Part shown: piece by piece, positions 8,893-18,548 of the stretch | Layout of the letters: each line of letters opens with the position of its first letter | Numbering within the stretch: position 1 is the first letter of the stretch | Position numbers and translations under genes: made by a program | The notes under the pieces: model-generated | What the model was told of the DNA's origin: nothing | The model's database searches: none | Seen by the model: the letters and a program-made list of their open reading frames with translations, nothing else | Source: Elusimicrobia bacterium GWA2_61_42 | GTDB taxonomy: Bacteria > Elusimicrobiota > Elusimicrobia > Elusimicrobiales > UBA9959 | Assembly (NCBI GenBank): GCA_001799615.1 | Contig: MGTU01000031.1 | Coordinates: 1-64,000 of the forward strand | DNA length: 64,000 bases | Direction: 5' to 3'

Positions 8893-9897
8893 TCATTTGC
8901 CGGGCAAGGCGCCTTGCAGGGCGGCGGTGCTGGCGGCCGCGGCCGGTTCGGTTTTAGTCGGGTGGTTTATGTACCAGACGTAATTAGCCAGGTTCTGGTG
9001 GTCCTTGTTCATTTTTGCGGGGCAGGGGCCGTCTTCGGTGTAAAAGGAGGCCTGGCGGACGCCGGGCACGCGCGCTTTGACCGAGGCCGGTATGGCGGCG
9101 TTATAGATGACATGGCCGTTGCCGGCTATTACCAGCACCGCGTAGCCGGGGTTGGCGTTCAGGAACTGCGCTATCCTGTCTCCCATGCCCTCGTTCCAGG
9201 CGGCCATGGAGGCCAGGTAGTTGTCCAGCGTGAACATTTTGGCCATGGGGGAATCCTTGTGGCCGGCGAAAGAGGCTTTCAGGTAGTCGTTGTATTTCTT
9301 GTGCCGGGTCAGCTCCACTTTCCCGGGCAGGTACTGCTTCTCGTCCGCCGTCAGGCCTTCCAGGCCGTTGCGGGCGATGCTGGCCACCACTTTTTTGGGC
9401 ACGTTCAGCGCCAAACCGCGCAGCTTGTTGGCGGCCATAAAGTCGAACAGCGGCTTGTACATGTCAAAATCGTAGCCCCATTCTTTTTTCCAGTCCGCCT
9501 TGTCCAGGAATTCCTCCTGGGTTATCTTCCCGGAGGCGTAGTCGTCCAGCAGCGGCTGCAGCGCGGCGTTGAGCATCTCAAAGCCTACGGCGATCCTGGA
9601 GCCGCGGGCTATCTTCATGGCTTTGAGGGTTTCGAACTGCGCCTCGTGGTCGAGCGGCTGGTCGTGCGTTTCTCCCACGTAGACCACGTCGCTTTTCCAG
9701 ACCACGGCCTTGAAAGCGGCTTCGGTATTGAACGGTTTGCCCGACTGGGCGCCGAAAATACAGAACCTGGGGTCCGGCTGCGCCAGCGCCGCGACTTCGG
9801 GGGTGACAGCTCTTTTCTCAACGTTCGCCAGCGGTTTTTTTACCGATTTGGCGGATAAAGGGGCGGCTAAAATAAGGAAAATCATTAAGGTTCTCAT
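8893..9897 (-). CDS. ChaN-like (Tiki-superfamily) secreted protein
   Basis: A 334-residue protein similar to the ChaN haem-binding/erythromycin-esterase-like fold (DUF399). Family hallmarks: DVVYVGETHDQPLDH near the N-terminus, IAVGFEMLN, WGYDFDMYKPLFDF and VLVIAGNGHVIYN. The GETH and GNGH histidines match conserved positions of the family. I take the ATG at 9897 (MRTLMIFLILAAPLSA), which gives a signal peptide and directly follows a -10 box; a longer frame upstream crosses the divergent promoter. Iron/haem or a hydrolase role are both suggested for the family. Confidence 0.72.
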   Translation of the reverse strand: MRTLMIFLILAAPLSAKSVKKPLANVEKRAVTPEVAALAQPDPRFCIFGAQSGKPFNTEAAFKAVVWKSDVVYVGETHDQPLDHEAQFETLKAMKIARGSRIAVGFEMLNAALQPLLDDYASGKITQEEFLDKADWKKEWGYDFDMYKPLFDFMAANKLRGLALNVPKKVVASIARNGLEGLTADEKQYLPGKVELTRHKKYNDYLKASFAGHKDSPMAKMFTLDNYLASMAAWNEGMGDRIAQFLNANPGYAVLVIAGNGHVIYNAAIPASVKARVPGVRQASFYTEDGPCPAKMNKDHQNLANYVWYINHPTKTEPAAAASTAALQGALPGK

Positions 9898-9910
9898 AGG
9901 ACTGATTATA
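9898..9910 (-). promoter_or_regulatory. -10 element seven bases before ATG
   Basis: Minus-strand TATAAT (9910-9905) is followed by seven bases and the ATG of the ChaN-like gene, implying a leaderless or nearly leaderless mRNA. No convincing -35 hexamer is seen. It lies back-to-back with the plus-strand promoter at 9938. Confidence 0.5.
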
Positions 9911-9937
9911 GTAAAAAGCCGGCCGCTCGCTTTTAAG

Positions 9938-9943
9938 TATAAT
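9938..9943 (+). promoter_or_regulatory. -10 element of the alpha-2-macroglobulin operon
   Basis: TATAAT at 9938-9943 lies 33 bases before the ATG at 9977, with an AGGGGC ribosome-binding site in between. The -35 region is poor. This gene therefore has an ordinary short leader, unlike the divergent one. Confidence 0.5.
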
Positions 9944-9976
9944 GGACCTATCCAATATCTTAACAGGGGCGGCTTT

Positions 9977-12900
9977 ATGATGAAAAACATCTCGTTTTTA
10001 ATATCCGGGCTTATGCTTTGCGCTCTGCGCGCGGCGGCTCAGGTGGAGGTGGTCTCTAAAACCCCGCTGGGCCCTGTCGCCGACAAGAACGCCGCCCGCG
10101 CGATCGCGGCCACCTTTAACCAGCCGATGGCCGCGCTGACCTCGGCGGAGAAGATGGGGGAGGCCTGTCCTCTTGAAGTCCTGGAAGTGCGGGATGCGCT
10201 GACTGCGGAAAACTATACCGACTATGCCGCGGCCGCGCTTGAGAGCTTCAAGGACCTGAAGCCGGTGGCAGGACGCTGCCGCTGGCAGGGCACGCAGACC
10301 GTGACCTTCGAGCCCGCAGAACCGCTGAAGGCTTCCACGCTTTACGCCGCCCGCGTGCAGAAAGGTTTCAAGTCTGGGAACAGCGGCCAGGCGCTTGAGG
10401 AAGACGCCGTCTGGTTCTTTGAGACCTTGCGCCCGGCCATCCGGCAGAGCGCGCCTTACGACGAGCAGCGCTGGCTGCCGCTGGACACCGTGGCTTTCGC
10501 CGCTTTCAATATGCCGGTGGCCTCCGCCCGCGCGCGCGACTTTATAACTCTCGAAGAGACCGCTCCGGACGGCTCCAGAACCGAGGTGCCGGCCGGGGTG
10601 CGCCTGGCCAGGGCCGAAGAAATAAAGAAGATCTGGCCGTATTACTGGGACCCCGTTTCCACGGGCACGGTGCTGGCCGTCAGGCCGGGCTCCAGGCTTA
10701 AGCCGGACCACGCCTACACGCTCACGTTCAAGGCGGGCCTGCTGGCGGAAGAGGGCAACCTGGGGCTGACCTCGGAGAGGATCATAAACTTCGAGCCCTA
10801 CTACACGTTCAAGCTCAAAGAATTCCCGTCCGGCGGCTGCCTGCCGCACGATTTCGTCCTGGGTTTTTCCAACCCGCTGAAATATTCGGAGCTTTATTCC
10901 AAAACCTCGGTCAACGCCTCGACCTCGCTGCCTTCCCCCGGCCTGGAGGAAGGCCGGCGCGAAGGGTCCATGGACCAGCGGGCGCGCGTGGTCCGCTATT
11001 CCCTGCCTTACTCGCTTTTTGAGCCGGCGTCCGATTACGCGTTCAAAGTCTCGGGGCGCCTCACCGATATCTTCGGCAACAAACTGGGCGAGGAGGCCTC
11101 TTTCGGCCTGCGCACGGAAGATTACTGCCCCTACCTCACCATGCCGGCCGGTTTCGGCGTGCTGGAGGGCTACCTGCCCGCGCGGCACCCGGTCAGCGCA
11201 GTGAATGCCGGCCCCCTGGCGATCCGCAAGGGCCGCGTCAGCGAGAATAATTTGATCCCGTTCTACCTGGGCTCGATGAATAACGAGGGCCTGGTGGACG
11301 GCGGGGAACTGAAGAACTGGGACCCCTCGGAGGGGCGGAAAAACGTCAGGATCCGCACCTTCCTGGATTACTCGGGCATATTCGGCCCCGAGGACGGCGG
11401 CTTCGGCTACCTGCGCGTGCCAGGCGCCGGGGGCGGCGCCTACCGCGCGCTGGACAACGTCACCCGCGTGGGACTGACGCTGAAGAGTTCCCAGGATTCC
11501 ACGCTTATCTGGACCAGTTTCCTGAGGACCGGCCGCTCAGCCGCCAATATCCCGGTTGAAATACGCGACGACGCCAACAAGGTTTTATGGACGGGCACGA
11601 CCGATAAGAACGGTTTTGCGGACGCCCCCGGCTGGATAAAGCTGGGCGTGACCGACTGGGCCCGCTGGCAGCGCCCCGCGCTCTGGGTGTTCGCGCGCCA
11701 CAAGAACGGGACAGCGGTGCTGAACACCGCCTGGACCGGCGGCGTGGAGCCGTGGAGGTTCTCCGTCAACTTCGACAAGTTTCCCAGGCCGCGCCGCTAC
11801 AGCGCGGCGCTGTTCACCGAGCGCGGCGTATACCGCCCCGGCGAGACGGTGGACGTGAAGGGACTGGGCAGGAAACTGGTTGCCGGCGATTGGTCACCGC
11901 TGGATATCCCCGTAGTTCAGTTATCCGTAAGGGACTCGCGCGGCAACCGCGTGTTCAAGACCACCGTGGCCGTAGACGCCGCTTACTCTTCTTTCGACTG
12001 CGCGTACGCGCTGACCGAAGGCGCCCCTACCGGCGTTTGGACCATTGAGGCGGGCGAACCGTACGAGGACGACGCTTCCACCGTGCGGGCGGTGGAGGGG
12101 GACGAAGAGGACGAATACCGTAATTACCAGGGCAAGGAACGGCCGTTCCTCTTTACCGAAAGTTTCCGGGTGGAAGAATTCAAGCCGGCCGCTTTCGAGG
12201 TGAAAGCCCGCGCGCTGGCCGGTTCTTTCCTGGCGGGGGATAAATTCCGGGCCGCCATCGAAGGCTGGTACCTGTTCGGGGCGCCCATGTCCGAAAGCAA
12301 GGCGGACTGGACCCTGCGCCTGCAGGGCGCTTCTTACGCGCCCCCGGGCAAAGACGGCTACAGCTTCGGCCGGGACAGCTACGGCGGCGGCTTCGACCGC
12401 CTGGCCGGTTCCGGCAGCCTGGAGCTGGATTCGAAAGGCAAGGCCACGGTAGAGGTGGAGCTGGAAAAGAACGTAAACCCGGGCGGCAACGCCCTCAGGG
12501 CCTCTTTCGAGGCCGGCATAACCGACCCGGAACGCCAGCGGCTGTTCGGGCGGGCAGGTGTTTATGTGCATAAGGCGGACCTGTATTTCGGCGTAAAGGC
12601 CTCGGGCGGTTTTGTGGAGGCCGGAAAACCCTGGAGCGCGGACATCATAACCGTGCGGCCCGACGGCGCTCCCGTCACCGGGCTCAAAGGCCAGGGAAAA
12701 ATGGTGAAGCGGCAGTGGCTGAGCACCCGGCGCGCTGGGCTGGGCGGCCGGCTGGAGTGGGTGAGCGAGACCAAAGATACGGTGGTTTCAAGCTTCACTT
12801 TCACCGCCGCGGCTTCCACGGTAACCTGGGCTTTCACGCCCGCGGAGGGCGGCTATTATATTTTCAGCGTGACCGGCGCCGACGAGGAGGGACGCAAGAC

Positions 12901-15706
12901 CGAGACCTCCTTCAGCTTCTATGTGTTCGGCCAGGGAGACGCCTGGTGGGCGAGGGAGGATTCCGACATCATCGAACTGGTGGCTGAGAAATACAATTAC
13001 AAGCCCGGCGAAACGGCGAAGATCATGGTCAAGTCGCCCTATGCCGAAGCGACCGCGCTGGTAACGGTGGAGCGCGAGGGCGTGCTGGACCGCTGGGTCA
13101 CCACCACCAAGGGCGGGGCGGATTTTATAACCGTGCCCATAAAGGAAAAATACCTGCCCAACGTTTACGTCAGCGTGATCCTGCTGAAAGGGCGCGCCGC
13201 CGGGCAGAGCTTCTCCGAGGATGGCGAGAACGACCTGTCCAAACCGCAGGCCAAGTTCGGCTACGCGGCTTTCAGCGTAAACCCGGAGGGACGCAAACTT
13301 TCCTTAAGCCTGAAGAGCGACAAGGCGGATTACCGGCCGGGCAAGGAAGTAAGGCTGGATATAAAGGTTCTGGACGAGGCCGGCAAGCCGGCGGTTTCCG
13401 AATTGACGGTCTTCGCCGTGGACGAGGGGGTGCTGAGCCTTACCGGCTATCCCACGCCCGACGCGTTCGCGGCCTTCTACGGGCCGCGGCCGCTCAACGT
13501 CCTGACCGCGGATTCCCGCCTGCATGTTATAGGCCAGCGCAGTTACGGCGAAAAGGGCGAAGCGCGCGGCGGCGGCGGCGGGGCGGCGCTGGCCGGCCTG
13601 GACCTGCGCGCCGATTTCAAGCCCACCGCTTACTGGAACCCGTCCGTGCGCACCGGCCTGGACGGCCTGGCCAGGGTTTCCTTTAAACTGCCGGACAGCC
13701 TTACGCGGTTCCGGCTGATGGCGGTGGCCAGCTCCGGGCGCATGTTCGGCTCCGGGGAAACCTCCGTTACCGTGTCCAAGCCCCTTATGCTGCGGCCCAG
13801 CATGCCGCGGCTGGCGCGCGTGGGAGATACTTTTAAGTGCGGCGCGGTGCTGCACAACTACACCAGCGGCGTGTCCACCGCGGCGCTTTCCATAGAGACC
13901 AGCGGCTACGCCGTGCTGGTCAAGGGCGAGGACTACCGTACGGTGTCGGTGGAAAGCGGGAAGGCCGTTGAGGTGACCTGGGACTGCGCGGCCGACAAGC
14001 CGGGGGAGACGGTGTTCCGCTTCCGGGCCAAAGCCGGCGAGGAAACGGACGGGCTGGAATGGAAATTGCCGGTGAAGACCTGGGAGCCCCGTGAGTACGC
14101 GGCCACCAGCGGCGTCTCGTCCGCGCTGAGCGAAGAAACGCTGCTGCGGCCATACCCGGGCGCGCAAGGGGACCTGGCGGTAGGCGTTTCCGCCACGGCC
14201 CTGAACGGTCTCACCGAAGGCGCCCGTTATCTGCTGGAATATCCTTATGGCTGTCTTGAACAGAAGCTTTCCCGGTCCATTCCCGTCATAACCGGGGCCG
14301 AACTTGTGGAAACTTTCGGCCTGGGCGGCCTTGGCACGCTGAAAGCTGAAACACAGAAAGTGTTCGACAAACTGTCGGACTATCAGCATCCGTCCGGCGG
14401 TTTCTGCTACTGGCCCGGCGGCTGCCTGTGGCCTGACCCGTACCTGAGCGCGTACGCGCTGGAAGCTTCAGCCCTGGCGCTGAAGGAAGGCTACAGGGTG
14501 GACCCGGAAGTGCTGAAGCGGGACGCCGACTGGCTTACGCAGTATTTGGGGTCCGAGCGCAGCGACTGGGCCTACCCGTACAGCGCCAGCGAGGATTACG
14601 CCGCGCGCGCCTACGCGGTTTATGCGCTGGCCGCGAACGGCCGGAATATGAGCGCCTACTTCAACCAGCTGTACGCCAAGCGGGACCAGGTGCCGTACCT
14701 GGCCAAGGCTTATATGGTGAAAGCGGCCAAGCTGCTCGGCGTCGACCCGGCTTCGGCCAGGAAGTTGTCGGCCGAGATCATGACGCAGGCGCGGTATTCG
14801 CCCACGCAGCTGCATTTTGAGGACGAGCAGGCGATGCCGTGGATACACAATACCGCCGTCAAGACCACGGCCGTGATGCTGGACGCCATGCTGGAGGCGC
14901 AAGGCGGCTTTCCCGGAGACGAGAAGGCCGTGAAGTGGCTTACCACGGAGAGAAAAGCCAGGGGGCGCTGGCGCACTACGCAGGAAAATTCCTGGTCGCT
15001 GAGGGCTTTCGGCGCTTTCTACAGCCGCTATGAAAAGGAAGACCCTGACTTCAGGGCCGTAGTATCCGTGGAGAACGAGACCGTTAGCGAGCTGATGGAA
15101 GAGCAGTTCCTGGGCAGGACGCTGTCTTCCGTGGACCAAAGCTTCGGTTTCCCGGCGGTGTTCGGCGAAAAAGAAAAAGCCAAAATATTGTTCTCCAAGG
15201 TCGGGACGGGGCGGCTGTACTATACGCTGCGCATGGGCTTTATTCCCGAGAAGCGCGACAAACCCGCCTCGGAGGGTTTCGAGATCAGCCGCGAGATCAA
15301 ACCGATGGGCGGGGGCTCGGGGTTCAAGGCGGGTTCGCGGGCGGTGGTGACGATCAGCGTTAAAACGCCGCAGGACCGGACTTTTGTGGCGGTGAACGAC
15401 CCTGTGCCGGCGGGCTTCGAGGTCGTAAATACAGAGTTCGCCGTGGAGAGTTCCGAGGACGCGCGGGCGCTGGCCAAGAAGGGCGGGCGGGGCGGCGGCT
15501 GGGGCGAGTTCGAGCGGGCCGAGCGCTACGACGACAGGATGCTGATCTTCGCGGACTACCTGACCGCGGGTGAGCACAAGTATTCCTACATCGTGCAGGC
15601 CACGGTGCCGGGCGTGTATTACGGCCCGGCGTCCCTGGTAGAGGGCATGTACGAGCCTGAAGTTTTCGGCCGGACAGCCGGCAGCACCGTGGAGATAGTA
15701 AAGTAA
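9977..15706 (+). CDS. bacterial alpha-2-macroglobulin with thioester motif
   Basis: A 1909-residue periplasmic protease trap. The start MMKNISFLISGLMLC with AGGGGC upstream gives a signal peptide cleaved near AAA-Q; there is no lipobox, so unlike many bacterial homologues it is probably not a lipoprotein. MG-type beta domains fill the first two thirds (for example FTERGVYRPGETVDVKGLGR at about 613). The macroglobulin complement region carries the intact thioester motif C1426-L-E-Q in EYPYGCLEQ, then the alpha/alpha thioester domain (HPSGGFCYWPGG) and a C-terminal receptor-like domain. The family traps invading proteases covalently. It is followed 10 bases later by PBP1C, the classical partner, which suggests envelope repair after breach. 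Confidence 0.95.
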   Translation: MMKNISFLISGLMLCALRAAAQVEVVSKTPLGPVADKNAARAIAATFNQPMAALTSAEKMGEACPLEVLEVRDALTAENYTDYAAAALESFKDLKPVAGRCRWQGTQTVTFEPAEPLKASTLYAARVQKGFKSGNSGQALEEDAVWFFETLRPAIRQSAPYDEQRWLPLDTVAFAAFNMPVASARARDFITLEETAPDGSRTEVPAGVRLARAEEIKKIWPYYWDPVSTGTVLAVRPGSRLKPDHAYTLTFKAGLLAEEGNLGLTSERIINFEPYYTFKLKEFPSGGCLPHDFVLGFSNPLKYSELYSKTSVNASTSLPSPGLEEGRREGSMDQRARVVRYSLPYSLFEPASDYAFKVSGRLTDIFGNKLGEEASFGLRTEDYCPYLTMPAGFGVLEGYLPARHPVSAVNAGPLAIRKGRVSENNLIPFYLGSMNNEGLVDGGELKNWDPSEGRKNVRIRTFLDYSGIFGPEDGGFGYLRVPGAGGGAYRALDNVTRVGLTLKSSQDSTLIWTSFLRTGRSAANIPVEIRDDANKVLWTGTTDKNGFADAPGWIKLGVTDWARWQRPALWVFARHKNGTAVLNTAWTGGVEPWRFSVNFDKFPRPRRYSAALFTERGVYRPGETVDVKGLGRKLVAGDWSPLDIPVVQLSVRDSRGNRVFKTTVAVDAAYSSFDCAYALTEGAPTGVWTIEAGEPYEDDASTVRAVEGDEEDEYRNYQGKERPFLFTESFRVEEFKPAAFEVKARALAGSFLAGDKFRAAIEGWYLFGAPMSESKADWTLRLQGASYAPPGKDGYSFGRDSYGGGFDRLAGSGSLELDSKGKATVEVELEKNVNPGGNALRASFEAGITDPERQRLFGRAGVYVHKADLYFGVKASGGFVEAGKPWSADIITVRPDGAPVTGLKGQGKMVKRQWLSTRRAGLGGRLEWVSETKDTVVSSFTFTAAASTVTWAFTPAEGGYYIFSVTGADEEGRKTETSFSFYVFGQGDAWWAREDSDIIELVAEKYNYKPGETAKIMVKSPYAEATALVTVEREGVLDRWVTTTKGGADFITVPIKEKYLPNVYVSVILLKGRAAGQSFSEDGENDLSKPQAKFGYAAFSVNPEGRKLSLSLKSDKADYRPGKEVRLDIKVLDEAGKPAVSELTVFAVDEGVLSLTGYPTPDAFAAFYGPRPLNVLTADSRLHVIGQRSYGEKGEARGGGGGAALAGLDLRADFKPTAYWNPSVRTGLDGLARVSFKLPDSLTRFRLMAVASSGRMFGSGETSVTVSKPLMLRPSMPRLARVGDTFKCGAVLHNYTSGVSTAALSIETSGYAVLVKGEDYRTVSVESGKAVEVTWDCAADKPGETVFRFRAKAGEETDGLEWKLPVKTWEPREYAATSGVSSALSEETLLRPYPGAQGDLAVGVSATALNGLTEGARYLLEYPYGCLEQKLSRSIPVITGAELVETFGLGGLGTLKAETQKVFDKLSDYQHPSGGFCYWPGGCLWPDPYLSAYALEASALALKEGYRVDPEVLKRDADWLTQYLGSERSDWAYPYSASEDYAARAYAVYALAANGRNMSAYFNQLYAKRDQVPYLAKAYMVKAAKLLGVDPASARKLSAEIMTQARYSPTQLHFEDEQAMPWIHNTAVKTTAVMLDAMLEAQGGFPGDEKAVKWLTTERKARGRWRTTQENSWSLRAFGAFYSRYEKEDPDFRAVVSVENETVSELMEEQFLGRTLSSVDQSFGFPAVFGEKEKAKILFSKVGTGRLYYTLRMGFIPEKRDKPASEGFEISREIKPMGGGSGFKAGSRAVVTISVKTPQDRTFVAVNDPVPAGFEVVNTEFAVESSEDARALAKKGGRGGGWGEFERAERYDDRMLIFADYLTAGEHKYSYIVQATVPGVYYGPASLVEGMYEPEVFGRTAGSTVEIVK

Positions 15707-15716
15707 AACCGGAGCT

Positions 15717-17858
15717 ATGAAGATCAGTATAAAATTGTGCGCGGCGGCCGCCGTACTGGCGCTGCCGCTCTGCGCGGGGGCCGGGCTGCAGCCGCGGGCC
15801 TCCACGCAGATAACCGACAGGTACGGGCGGCCGCTGCGCGCTTATTTGAACGGCGCGGCGGCCTCGTCCTGCGCGCCGGTAAAGCTGCAGGACGTTTCTC
15901 CGTGGCTGGTGCTTTCCACGGTGGCCGTGGAGGACAAGCGTTTCTTCTCGCACGCGGGGGTGGACTTCCGCTCCGTGGCGCGGGCCTTCCTGCAGAATTC
16001 GCGCAAAGGCCGGGCCGTGTCCGGCGCCTCCACCATCACTCAGCAGCTGGCCCGCGCGCTGGAGCCGCGACCCCGCACATTAATAGGCAAGTTCACGGAA
16101 ATGGTTTCCGCCTTCCGCCTGGAATCCGGCCACAGCAAGGAGGAGATACTTGAGGCGTATTTCAACAGCGTCTCCTACGGGGCGCTGCTTACGGGCGCGG
16201 AGGCCGCGTCGCGGGCATACTTCGGGCTGCCGGTCCGGGACATCAGCCTGGCGCAGGCGGCCCTGCTCGCCGGCATCCCCAAGTCCCCGGTGAATTACGA
16301 CCCGTACCGCCGGCCGCGCGAGGCCTTTGAACGCCAGCGGCTGGTGCTGCGGCGCATGCTGGACCTGGGCCTGGTGGACGAGGAGAACTACCGCCTGGCC
16401 CTTGGCGAAAAAATCCTGATAAAGGAAAAAGATAAATATTTTGACGCGCCGCATTTCTCCGATCATGTGCTGCAGCGGTCCCCGCCCGGCCCGGTAAGGA
16501 CCACGCTGGACCTGCGCGTGCAGGAAGCGGCCGCGGACGCGCTGAAGAACCACCTGGCGGGGCTGAGCGCCCGCAACCACGTCACCAATGGCGCGGTGCT
16601 GGCGCTGGACAACGCCACGGGCGGGATAATAGCCTGGGTCGGGTCGGCCGACTTCTTTAACGCGGCCGACTCCGGGCAGGTGGACGGCGTTACGTCCCTG
16701 CGGCAGCCGGGCTCCGCGCTTAAGCCCTTTCTCTACGCCCTTGCCTTGTCCCGGGGCTCGAAGGCCTCGGATATAATAGAGGACGAACCGTTATACTCTG
16801 CCGGGGGCCACGCGCCGTTGAACTACGACAAGACCTATCACGGCAAGGTGCGCCTGCGCGAGGCCCTGGCCTGCTCCTATAACGTGCCGGCCGTGCGCCT
16901 GGCGGAAAAGGCGGGTTTGCAGGCGTTCCTTTCCATACTAAGGGATTTCGGTTTTGGTTCACTGGATAAGACGGCCGAATACTACGGTTCCGGCCTGGCC
17001 CTGGGCAACGGCGAAGTAACGCTGCTGGAACTGGTCAACGCGTATGCCGCGCTGGCCCGCGGGGGGATCTGGCTGCCGGCCCGTTTCTCGGCGAATGGCG
17101 CCGGAGCGCCGGCCAGGCGCGTCATGGGCGCCCGGGAGGCGTATATAATTTCCAGCATTCTTTCCGATAACTCCGCCAGGGCGCCGGCCTTCGGCGTGAA
17201 TTCCGCTTTCAGCCTGCCGTTCGAGCTGGCGGGCAAAACAGGCACCACCAAGGACTACCGCGATAATTGGGCCGTGGGTTACACGCCGGAATGGACCGTG
17301 GGGGTCTGGGTAGGCAACTTCGACGGAGCGCCCATGCGCAAGGTGTCCGGCATCACCGGCGCCGCCCCGATACTTAAGGACGTGGCCCTGCTGCTCAATA
17401 AACTCTATCCATCCACGCGGTTCAAGCGGCCGCTGGGGATCAAGACCGTCGGGGTCTGCCCGGTGTCAGGCAGCCTGCCTTCCTCATTCTGCCCGGCTTC
17501 GATGGAAGAGATCTTTACGGCTTCCAACCTGCCCTCGCTTCATTGCCGCGAGCACCTGGCGCCGTCAGCCCCGGCTCAAGCGGTCCAGCCCGCAGACCAG
17601 CCGGCCGTGAAATTCCCCAGGGACGGCGATATTTTCCGCATAGATCCCCAGACGCCAAGGGCGGCGCAGGCGCTTTTCTTTAAAGCGGAAGCGGCCGGCG
17701 AAGAGCTGGTCTGGCGGGTGGATTCGCGCGACCTGGCCGGATCCGGTGAAAGCACGGCCTGGCCGCTGGAAGCCGGCGCCCATAGTGTCTCCTTCAGCTT
17801 TATGCGGGAGGGCAGGGTCTTAAGGTCCCGACCTGTGAAATTCATGGTTATAAAATGA
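15717..17858 (+). CDS. pbpC: penicillin-binding protein 1C
   Basis: A 713-residue bifunctional murein synthase. A signal/anchor segment (residues 5-22) precedes the GT51 transglycosylase domain (VEDKRFFSHAGVD at 71-83, STITQQLAR at 105-113). The transpeptidase domain has S333-A-L-K336, S387-Y-N389 and K507-T-G509. The C-terminal tail from about 625 fits the BiPBP_C beta domain found in PBP1C. It polymerises and cross-links peptidoglycan in the periplasm. The pairing with the thioester alpha-2-macroglobulin gene is a known conserved arrangement. It shares an ATGA overlap with the next gene. Confidence 0.95.
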   Translation: MKISIKLCAAAAVLALPLCAGAGLQPRASTQITDRYGRPLRAYLNGAAASSCAPVKLQDVSPWLVLSTVAVEDKRFFSHAGVDFRSVARAFLQNSRKGRAVSGASTITQQLARALEPRPRTLIGKFTEMVSAFRLESGHSKEEILEAYFNSVSYGALLTGAEAASRAYFGLPVRDISLAQAALLAGIPKSPVNYDPYRRPREAFERQRLVLRRMLDLGLVDEENYRLALGEKILIKEKDKYFDAPHFSDHVLQRSPPGPVRTTLDLRVQEAAADALKNHLAGLSARNHVTNGAVLALDNATGGIIAWVGSADFFNAADSGQVDGVTSLRQPGSALKPFLYALALSRGSKASDIIEDEPLYSAGGHAPLNYDKTYHGKVRLREALACSYNVPAVRLAEKAGLQAFLSILRDFGFGSLDKTAEYYGSGLALGNGEVTLLELVNAYAALARGGIWLPARFSANGAGAPARRVMGAREAYIISSILSDNSARAPAFGVNSAFSLPFELAGKTGTTKDYRDNWAVGYTPEWTVGVWVGNFDGAPMRKVSGITGAAPILKDVALLLNKLYPSTRFKRPLGIKTVGVCPVSGSLPSSFCPASMEEIFTASNLPSLHCREHLAPSAPAQAVQPADQPAVKFPRDGDIFRIDPQTPRAAQALFFKAEAAGEELVWRVDSRDLAGSGESTAWPLEAGAHSVSFSFMREGRVLRSRPVKFMVIK

Positions 17859-18484
17859 GAATATTGATATTGCTGCTGGTCTTCCCGGTCCTGGCGGCCG
17901 CTCAGGAGTCCCGCCCCGCGACCTGTTCCTACGAAGTTTATAACTGGAACACGCACAAGAAACAAGCGGTGAACTTCGCCAAAGTGGAGCGCCCATATTC
18001 AGAACTGAAACCGGAAGAAATAGACCCGGCTACCGGCTGCACCGTCTGCCTGGAGGACCAGGAGCTGTTAAAAGCGGGCGCGATAGAGCCTTTTTATGTC
18101 TGCCGCAAGATAGCGGCTTCGGTGCGGGTTGCGCTGGAGAAGCTTACTGCGGCCGGCGAGCCTGTGCTGGAAGTAACGGGCTACAGGCCGGGAAAGACCA
18201 GGAACCCCACGGACAAGGAAGGCAACCGCACCGGCTTCAGCAACCACGCCTACGGCGCGGCCATAGATATCAACCGCTCTGCGAACGGCCTTTACGACAA
18301 ATGCTTCAAGTTCGGCCCCGGCTGCCGGCTTGTCCAAGGCGGTCCCTGGAAGCCCGGAAATAAAGGCGCGCTGTCCGCGGAGTCCCGGATAGTCAAAGCC
18401 ATGAAAGCGGCCGGCTTCCGCTGGGGCGGGGAAATAGAAGGCGCCCAGAAAGACTTCATGCACTTCTCCTTCAGCGGCTACTAG
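17855..18484 (+). CDS. secreted M15-family peptidase (D-Ala-D-Ala carboxypeptidase/L,D-endopeptidase type)
   Basis: A 209-residue exported zinc peptidase; signal peptide MRILILLLVFPVLAAA. The M15/VanY-like zinc site is visible as H131 and D138 in SNHAYGAAIDIN and H203 in DFMHFSF. It likely cuts peptidoglycan stem peptides. Four cysteines near the N-terminus (C24, C62, C65, C83) could form disulphides. The four-base overlap with pbpC makes it the third gene of an alpha-2-macroglobulin / PBP1C / peptidase unit, so a role in wall remodelling together with PBP1C is plausible. Confidence 0.82.
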   Translation: MRILILLLVFPVLAAAQESRPATCSYEVYNWNTHKKQAVNFAKVERPYSELKPEEIDPATGCTVCLEDQELLKAGAIEPFYVCRKIAASVRVALEKLTAAGEPVLEVTGYRPGKTRNPTDKEGNRTGFSNHAYGAAIDINRSANGLYDKCFKFGPGCRLVQGGPWKPGNKGALSAESRIVKAMKAAGFRWGGEIEGAQKDFMHFSFSGY

Positions 18485-18503
18485 GAAAGTTCCCTGTGTA
18501 AAT

Positions 18504-18538
18504 AAAAACCCCCGGAGAACCGGGGGTTTTATTTTTTT
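18504..18538 (+). terminator. bidirectional intrinsic terminator
   Basis: An 11-bp stem (AAAACCCCCGG/CCGGGGGTTTT) with loop AGAA and a T7 tract. It separates the convergent M15 peptidase gene and lexA. Confidence 0.92.
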
Positions 18539-18548
18539 GGCGGCTGGG

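Noticed and set aside
9710-9976. Upstream extension of the alpha-2-macroglobulin frame
   Set aside because: It runs through the divergent ChaN-like gene and both promoters; the signal peptide begins at 9977.
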